Part shown: positions 59,524 to 64,000 of the stretch, piece by piece | Position numbering within the stretch: the first letter of the stretch is position 1 | How the letters are laid out: every line of letters starts with the position of its first letter | Origin: DASSKP01 sp035695045 | Lineage (GTDB): Bacteria; Actinomycetota; Actinomycetes; JAFAQI01 | Assembly: GCA_035695045.1 (NCBI GenBank) | Contig: DASSEX010000081.1 | Coordinates: 1 to 64,000, forward strand | DNA length: 64,000 nucleotides | Reading direction: 5' to 3' | Notes under the pieces: model-generated | Databases searched by the model: none | What the model was told of the DNA's origin: nothing | What the model saw: the letters and a program-made list of their open reading frames with translations, nothing else | Translations under genes and position numbers: made by a program

Positions 59524-60828
59524 CTACGACGGCGACTCGTTGTCCTCGGGCACGTCGAGAGGAGTCACGCGGACCCGGGCGATGCGGCGGCCGTCCATCT
59601 TGGTGACCTTCAGCCGGACCGAGTCGACCTCCACGGCGTCGCCGTTGCGGGGCAGCCGCCCGAGGCGCGACATCAGGCAGCCGGCAACGGTCTCGTAGGG
59701 ACCGTCGGGCAGCTCGTGTCCGGTCGACTCGGCGAAGTCGTCGAGGTTGAGCAGGCCGTCGACCTCCATGTCGCCGCCACGCAGTCGGCGCGTCTCGTCG
59801 TCGACGACGTCGTACTCGTCGCGGATGTCCCCGATCAGCTCCTCGATGAGGTCCTCGAGGGTGACGATGCCGGCGGTCCCGCCGTACTCGTCGACGACGA
59901 CGGCGAGATGGTCGCCGGAGCGGCGCATCTCCGACATCGCCGGCAGCACCATCTTGGTCGCCGGCAGCATCAGCACCTCACGCGCGAGATCACCCACCTT
60001 CGCACCGCGACGCGCCGCCCCGGTCGGCGTGTAGAGGTCGCGCACGTGCACGAAGCCGACGACCTCGTCGTGGGAGCCGCGGACGACCGGATAGCGCGAG
60101 TGCGGCAGCGACTGCACGGTGCGCACGGCCCGCGCGAGACTCCAGCCGGCGTCGAGGAACTCGACCTCGGTGCGCGGCACCATCACCTCGCGCAGCTGGC
60201 GCTCTCCGGCCTCGAAAACTTCGTCGATGAGCCGGCGCTCGTCGCCGCTGAGCGCCTCGTGCGCCGTGACGAGGTCGCGCAGCTCTTCTTCGGTGATGTT
60301 CTCGCGCGAGACCGAGGGATCGCCGCCCGCGAGACGCACGAACAGGTCCGTGCTCTTCGAGAGGAACCAGATCACCGGCCGCATCAGCCGGGCGAACCGT
60401 TCGAGTGGGGGGCCGAGCAGGAGCGCCGTTCCCTCTGCGCGCTGCAGACCGAGCCGCTTGGGCACCAGCTCGCCGAGCAGGATCGTGACGTAGGAGATGC
60501 CGAGCACGACGACCACGAAACCGATCACGTCGGCGACGCTCTTGGACAGCCCCGCCCGCTCGAGTGCATGACCCACCGGATGCCCGAGAGTGGCCTCACC
60601 GAAGGCACTGACCAGGATCGCGGTCGTCGTCACGCCGATCTGGATCGCACCGAGGAAGCGGTTGGGGTTGTGCACCAGGTCGACGACGTGCCGGCCGCGG
60701 CTTCCCTGATCGCCGATGGCGCGGACCTGACCCTCGCGCAGCGAGACCAGGGCGATCTCAGCGGCCACGAACAGGCCGCTGAGCAGCACCAGCACGATGA
60801 CGACGACGACGCTCGCCCAGACGGGCAC
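59524..60828 (-). CDS. CNNM/CorC-type hemolysin family membrane protein
   Basis: A 434-residue Mg/Co-transport-related protein: DUF21 membrane domain with four helices (residues 1-180, [15 protein letters not shown], ending in [15 protein letters not shown]), two CBS domains (about 200-330, with [13 protein letters not shown] and [25 protein letters not shown] as two stretches), and a C-terminal CorC/HlyC domain ([16 protein letters not shown]). It probably exports Mg2+ or other divalent ions, with CBS domains sensing nucleotides. GTG 60828 is used. An imperfect inverted repeat lies upstream at 60865-60892. It is followed by trpS. Confidence 0.88.
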   Translation of the reverse strand: MPVWASVVVVIVLVLLSGLFVAAEIALVSLREGQVRAIGDQGSRGRHVVDLVHNPNRFLGAIQIGVTTTAILVSAFGEATLGHPVGHALERAGLSKSVADVIGFVVVVLGISYVTILLGELVPKRLGLQRAEGTALLLGPPLERFARLMRPVIWFLSKSTDLFVRLAGGDPSVSRENITEEELRDLVTAHEALSGDERRLIDEVFEAGERQLREVMVPRTEVEFLDAGWSLARAVRTVQSLPHSRYPVVRGSHDEVVGFVHVRDLYTPTGAARRGAKVGDLAREVLMLPATKMVLPAMSEMRRSGDHLAVVVDEYGGTAGIVTLEDLIEELIGDIRDEYDVVDDETRRLRGGDMEVDGLLNLDDFAESTGHELPDGPYETVAGCLMSRLGRLPRNGDAVEVDSVRLKVTKMDGRRIARVRVTPLDVPEDNESPS

Positions 60829-60864
60829 TCAGCACCCCCCACTTCCCGTTGAGGGCGACGATAA

Positions 60865-60892
60865 GTGTCCTATGAGGGGGTCCATAAGACAC
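60865..60892. repeat. Imperfect 10-bp inverted repeat between mdh and the CNNM gene
   Basis: GTGTCCTATG (60865-60874) and CATAAGACAC (60883-60892) pair over nine of ten positions around an eight-base spacer. It could be an mdh terminator or an operator for the CNNM gene. Confidence 0.5.
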
Positions 60893-60917
60893 ACAACGTC
60901 ACACTCAACAGGAGCGG

Positions 60918-61874
60918 TCAGAGATTGGCGACGTCGGCCTGTTTGGCGCGGACCGCCTCGGCGGCCTCCTTGAGGCCGGCGAGCTCCGTGTCGGTGAGGT
61001 CGCGCTCGACGACCTTGCGTACGCCACCCTTGCCGAGCTCCGCCTCGACGCCGAGGTAGACGCCGGAGATGCCGTACTCGCCGTCGACCCACGTGCACAC
61101 CGGCATCACCGCTCCGCTGTCCTCGGCAACGGCCCGCGCCATGCGTGCCGCGGCCGCGGACGGCGCGTAGTAGGCCGAGCCGGTCTTCAGCAACGCCACG
61201 ACCTCGGCGCCGCCGTTTCGAGTGCGGTCGACGAGCTCGTCGATCTTCGCCTGGTCGAGCACGTCGGACAGCGGTTTGCCGTCGACCTTGCACGCGCTCG
61301 GCACCGGCACCATCGTGTCGCCGTGCGAGCCCAGCGTGAGCGTGGTCACGGACGACACCGGGACGTTCGCCGCCTCGGCGACGTTGTTGGTGAACCGCGC
61401 GGTGTCGAGCATGCCGGCCTGGCCGATGACGCGGTTCTTCGGGAAGCCGGTGGCGATCTGGGCCAGAGCGGTCATCTCGTCGAGCGGGTTGGAGACGACG
61501 ATGACGACGGCCTCGGGTGAGTACTTCGCGACGTTCTCGGCCACCTGGCGCACGATCTTCGCGTTGGTCTCGATGAGGTCCATGCGGCTCATGCCGGGCT
61601 TGCGCGGCAGCCCGGCCGTGATGACGACGATGTCGGAGTCAGCCGTCTTCTCGTAGCCGGAACCGTCCTGGCCCGTGGTGACACCGACGACCTGCGTCTC
61701 GAAGCCCTCGATCGGGCGGGACTGGTTGAGGTCGAGGGCGAGCCCCTCCGGCTTTCCCTCCACGATGTCGGTGAGGACGACGGTCTCGAAGACGTCGTAC
61801 TCGGCAAGTCGCTGCGCGGTCGTGCTGCCGTAGAAACCGGCTCCGACGACCGTGACCTTTCCAGACCGTGCCAC
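60918..61874 (-). CDS. mdh: Malate dehydrogenase, LDH-like type
   Basis: NAD-dependent interconversion of malate and oxaloacetate, 318 residues. The Rossmann motif VVGAGFYGSTTAQRLAE is at the N terminus, and the substrate loop LPRKPGMSRMDL carries the Arg residues that select dicarboxylates over lactate. The catalytic His is in TLGSHGDTMVP. GTG 61874 lies two bases after the icd stop, so icd-mdh form an operon. The close linkage of these two TCA enzymes supports malate rather than lactate specificity. Confidence 0.93.
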   Translation of the reverse strand: MARSGKVTVVGAGFYGSTTAQRLAEYDVFETVVLTDIVEGKPEGLALDLNQSRPIEGFETQVVGVTTGQDGSGYEKTADSDIVVITAGLPRKPGMSRMDLIETNAKIVRQVAENVAKYSPEAVVIVVSNPLDEMTALAQIATGFPKNRVIGQAGMLDTARFTNNVAEAANVPVSSVTTLTLGSHGDTMVPVPSACKVDGKPLSDVLDQAKIDELVDRTRNGGAEVVALLKTGSAYYAPSAAAARMARAVAEDSGAVMPVCTWVDGEYGISGVYLGVEAELGKGGVRKVVERDLTDTELAGLKEAAEAVRAKQADVANL

Positions 61875-61876
61875 TG

Positions 61877-62980
61877 CTATTTCATCTCCTCGAGCTTTGC
61901 GATGATCGCGTCGGCGTACTCACTTGTGCCCACCGCGGTCGGGTCGTCACGGGTCGGCTTCATGTCATAGGTCGTGTTCTTGCCCTCGCGGATGACATCG
62001 GCGACAGCGTGCTCGAGGTTCTCGGCGGCCTTGCCCTCACCGAGGTGCTTGAGCATCAACATGCCGGACAGGATCATCGCGGTCGGGTTGACCTTGTTCT
62101 GCCCCTTGTACTTCGGCGCGGACCCGTGCGTCGCCTCGAAGACGGCGGCGTTCTTGCCGATGTTGGCGCCGGGAGCGACACCGAGACCGCCCACCATCCC
62201 TGCGGTCAGGTCGCTCAGGATGTCGCCGTAGAGGTTGGGCAGCACCAGCACGTCCCACTCGTCCGGCCGCTGGATGAGCCCCATGCAGGTCGCGTCGACG
62301 AGGTTCTCCCACGGGTCGATGTCGGGGAACTCCTTGGCCACCTCGCGGAACACCGACAGGAACAGACCGTCGGTGTGCTTCATGATGTTGCTCTTCGTCA
62401 CGCAGTGGACGCGCTTGCGCCCGTTGTCCCGGGCGTACTCGAACGCGTAACGGATGATCCGCTCCGAGCCGAACTCGCTCATCGGCTTGATGGAGATGCC
62501 GGACCCCTCGCGGATCTTCTTCTCCTGCAGCCCGTTGAGGAACTCGATGACCTTGTCGGCGTCCTCCGAGTGCGCGGGGTACTCGATGCCGGCATAGAGG
62601 TCCTCGGTGTTCTCGCGCACGATCACGACGTCGACGTTGTCGAACCTGCTGCGCACACCGGCATAGGACTTGCAGGGGCGCAGGCATGCGTAGAGGTCGA
62701 GCTCGTAGCGCAGCGCGACGTTGACCGAACGGAAGCCGGTGCCGATCGGCGTCGTGATCGGACCCTTGATGGCGACGCCGTTGCGGCGCACCGAGTCGAT
62801 CGTCTCCTGCGGCAGCGGCGTGCCGGCGGTCTCCATGATGTCGACGCCGGCTTCCTGGACGTCCCAGTCGAAGTCCGAGCCGACCGTGCCGGCGGCCGCT
62901 TCGAGCACGCGACGGGTGGCCTCGGCGAGCTCGGGACCGGTCCCGTCGCCCGGGATCAGCGTCACGCGATGCGTGGTCAT
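61877..62980 (-). CDS. icd: Isocitrate dehydrogenase, NAD-type (isocitrate/isopropylmalate family)
   Basis: Decarboxylating dehydrogenase of 367 residues. Motifs: LIPGDGTGPEL, GPITTPIGTGFRSVNVALR (substrate Ser/Arg region), VRENTEDLYAGIEY and a metal site around NLYGDILSDLTAGMVGGLG. The pattern NTEDLYAGIE is like NAD-dependent isocitrate dehydrogenase rather than LeuB. ATG 62980 has GGAG about nine bases upstream and a TAGCCT box at 63014-63019, so it has a leader of about 27 bases. It is followed at two bases by mdh, forming a TCA operon. A homoisocitrate or other beta-decarboxylating substrate is less likely. Confidence 0.87.
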   Translation of the reverse strand: MTTHRVTLIPGDGTGPELAEATRRVLEAAAGTVGSDFDWDVQEAGVDIMETAGTPLPQETIDSVRRNGVAIKGPITTPIGTGFRSVNVALRYELDLYACLRPCKSYAGVRSRFDNVDVVIVRENTEDLYAGIEYPAHSEDADKVIEFLNGLQEKKIREGSGISIKPMSEFGSERIIRYAFEYARDNGRKRVHCVTKSNIMKHTDGLFLSVFREVAKEFPDIDPWENLVDATCMGLIQRPDEWDVLVLPNLYGDILSDLTAGMVGGLGVAPGANIGKNAAVFEATHGSAPKYKGQNKVNPTAMILSGMLMLKHLGEGKAAENLEHAVADVIREGKNTTYDMKPTRDDPTAVGTSEYADAIIAKLEEMK

Positions 62981-63013
62981 GTCAGGTCTCCAGGCGTTCA
63001 GGGGGCGAATTCG

Positions 63014-63019
63014 AGGCTA
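63014..63019 (-). promoter_or_regulatory. -10 box of icd-mdh
   Basis: TAGCCT on the minus strand, about 33 bases before ATG 62980, with a GGAG ribosome site in between. It marks a leadered transcript, unlike many neighbours. Confidence 0.4.
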
Positions 63020-63037
63020 TCCGAGCGGTGCCGCCGC

Positions 63038-63343
63038 TCATTGGGCCGGGAAGGGGGTGACGAGAGCGAGCACTCCGATCGCGGCGCCGAGAGAAGCCAG
63101 GAGTACGACGTCGACCTGCCGGCTGCGCACGACCAGCGAGCCTGCGTCGCGGGGCCGCAGCACGAGCCGAAGGAACGCGCCGACGATCAGCGCGCCCGAG
63201 ATGACGAGCATGCCGAGCTGCGGTCGCCGCAGCACAGCGACGACGATGCCGACCGCGACGCCGGCGACGACGAGCACCAGCGGGTCCGGGCGGCGGCGTA
63301 CGGGCGGCGGCGCCGTCGGATGTGGCGCCGGGTCCGAGGTCAC
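63038..63343 (-). CDS. DUF3017-like small membrane protein
   Basis: A 101-residue protein with three hydrophobic segments (DPLVLVVAGVAVGIVVAVL, QLGMLVISGALIVGAFLRLVL, VDVVLLASLGAAIGVLALV) after a Pro-rich cytosolic start. This layout matches DUF3017, of unknown function and common in actinobacteria. GTG 63343 overlaps the stop of the upstream ACT gene (GTGA). A six-base-pair hairpin (63023-63039) overlaps its stop codon. Confidence 0.75.
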   Translation of the reverse strand: MTSDPAPHPTAPPPVRRRPDPLVLVVAGVAVGIVVAVLRRPQLGMLVISGALIVGAFLRLVLRPRDAGSLVVRSRQVDVVLLASLGAAIGVLALVTPFPAQ

Positions 63344-63762
63344 GGGTTGGTGCCGGGCTGTTGCGGTGGCGGCTGGTCGCCGGAGAGAACAGAGACAGCC
63401 AGGTCGGCCTGCGCGGCGCGCACCAGCACATGGTCGGTCGTGAACCCCGACACGGACGTGAACGGGATCTGCGCGCCGGCCAGCCGTCCGGCCACGTCCG
63501 CGAGAAACCCGACCAGCTCCCACGGCAGCGGGCCCGCAAACGTGATCCGCCGCCACCCGGCGTCGACCTGAAGGGCATCGGCGGACCAGGCCGGGTCGTC
63601 GAGCATCGCCTCGGGCAGGATCACCGTCGTCTCGTCCTCGGACGCCACGATCGCGGTGAAGGCGTCCGCCGGAAGCGGAGCGGGCTGCCACCCCTGCGGG
63701 CACCGCACGACGGCGAGGTGCGTGGGGTCGAGTCGCGGATGCAGGTCGGTCGCCGCAGCCAT
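63340..63762 (-). CDS. ACT domain-containing protein (CASTOR/ACT_7-like)
   Basis: A 140-residue protein. After a first half with beta strands (RLDPTHLAVVRCPQGW, FTAIVASEDETTVILPEAML), the second half WRRITFAGPLPWELVGFLAD and then VSGFTTDHVLVRAAQADLA resembles the ACT_7/CASTOR domain, which binds amino acids in related proteins. ATG 63762 is preferred over GTG 63792 because a TAGACT box lies only four bases before the GTG, and a GGGAGG stretch lies ahead of the ATG. It overlaps the DUF3017 gene by four bases. Its ligand is unknown. Confidence 0.75.
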   Translation of the reverse strand: MAAATDLHPRLDPTHLAVVRCPQGWQPAPLPADAFTAIVASEDETTVILPEAMLDDPAWSADALQVDAGWRRITFAGPLPWELVGFLADVAGRLAGAQIPFTSVSGFTTDHVLVRAAQADLAVSVLSGDQPPPQQPGTNP

Positions 63763-63899
63763 TCCGCCCGAATCCTCCCGCCGCCGTCGCACGGGCAGTC
63801 TAACGACGCAGCCGAGCAGGTGACGGGTGTGTCGCCCCCGGTGGGGTGGGTAGGCCGAGTGAGGAAGAAATGTGACCGCAACAGGTGAAGGGAACGCGC

Positions 63900-64000
63900 G
63901 TGGACACGCCGTACCTGCGAGTCGAGGACACCGGATCGGTGTTCGAGCTGCGCACCGAGGTCACGACCGTCGGTCGCGGCGAGGGCGTCGACATCGCGCT
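63900..64000 (+). CDS. FHA domain protein, N-terminal part only
   Basis: The open frame runs off the window. It starts GTG 63900 with GAAGGGA six bases upstream. The 33 visible residues (MDTPYLRVEDTGSVFELRTE, then VTTVGRGEGVDIA) end in the phosphothreonine-binding loop start VGRGEGVDI typical of FHA domains. FHA proteins bind phosphothreonine peptides and often work with Ser/Thr kinases such as that at 54199. The rest cannot be seen. Confidence 0.7.
   Translation, partial: MDTPYLRVEDTGSVFELRTEVTTVGRGEGVDIA

Noticed and set aside
61868..63571. 567-codon plus-strand open frame
   Set aside because: Antisense to icd and the DUF3017/ACT genes, which have strong family signatures.
1..64000. tRNA, rRNA, CRISPR array, insertion sequence or phage integration site
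   Set aside because: Reading both strands, I saw no tRNA-like cloverleaf, no transposase or integrase gene and no regular spaced repeat; a tRNA search program would be decisive.

Overview
This 64 kb window is chromosomal DNA from a high-GC Gram-positive bacterium of the Actinomycetota. The evidence is a BldC regulator, an acyl-CoA carboxylase epsilon subunit beside the carboxyltransferase beta subunit, an LpdA-type flavoprotein, menaquinone genes, very frequent GTG starts, and TANNNT -10 boxes placed so that many mRNAs would be leaderless. The order acyl-CoA dehydrogenase, purE, purK, GtrA protein, PH-domain protein, birA, accD5, accE, accA3 follows the core order known from Mycobacterium tuberculosis (fadE25 to accA3), but is opened by blocks of surface-glycan genes. 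I cannot name the genus. The window is densely coding, has no gene-free stretch over 300 bases, and I saw no rRNA, tRNA, CRISPR or insertion sequence.

Layout. 1-2.6 kb: an acyl-CoA dehydrogenase and, divergently, UDP-glucose dehydrogenase. 2.6-7.5 kb: a small ORF and menE, then menA-menC-menD. 7.5-9.6 kb: a GtrA protein and a glycosyltransferase-methyltransferase fusion. 9.6-12.9 kb: a small membrane protein and the operon purK-purE-menF. 12.9-22.5 kb: two sulfotransferases, a FadE25-like dehydrogenase, an operon of a GT2/TagF-like fusion, a GT4 enzyme and a GtrA protein, and a carboxyltransferase. 22.5-30 kb: a membrane protein, HMG-CoA lyase, an adenylate cyclase, a PH-domain protein, birA, a GT2 enzyme, and accD5-accE. 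30-44 kb: a YVTN lipoprotein, then a five-gene minus-strand operon (GT2/TagF-like, nucleotidyltransferase, glycerol-1-phosphate dehydrogenase-like, CDP-alcohol phosphotransferase, GT2), a secreted GH26-like hydrolase, a Wzm/Wzt-type ABC exporter with a UPF0182 protein, and a lactate monooxygenase-like enzyme. 44-52.5 kb: accA3, bldC, an LPXTG surface protein, lpdA, a GGCT-like protein, an M20 hydrolase and a GCS2 ligase. 52.5-64 kb: a mutase large subunit, a Ser/Thr kinase, a D,D-carboxypeptidase, a cold-shock protein, YihY, a 2H phosphoesterase, trpS, a CNNM protein, mdh, icd, DUF3017, an ACT protein, and the start of an FHA-domain gene.

How the parts fit. BirA, AccA3, AccD5, AccE, the second carboxyltransferase, HMG-CoA lyase, two acyl-CoA dehydrogenases and the mutase subunit form a short-chain acyl-CoA and branched-chain amino acid metabolism set. 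Mdh and Icd feed the TCA cycle. Five Men enzymes make part of menaquinone. The most unusual content is the distributed surface-polymer system: Ugd precursor supply, three related GT2 enzymes (two fused to TagF-like domains, one of these degenerate), GtrA flippases, sulfotransferases, an ABC exporter, and an operon that may make and use a CDP-activated glycerol phosphate of archaeal (sn-1) stereochemistry. That last idea is an inference from family membership and gene order.
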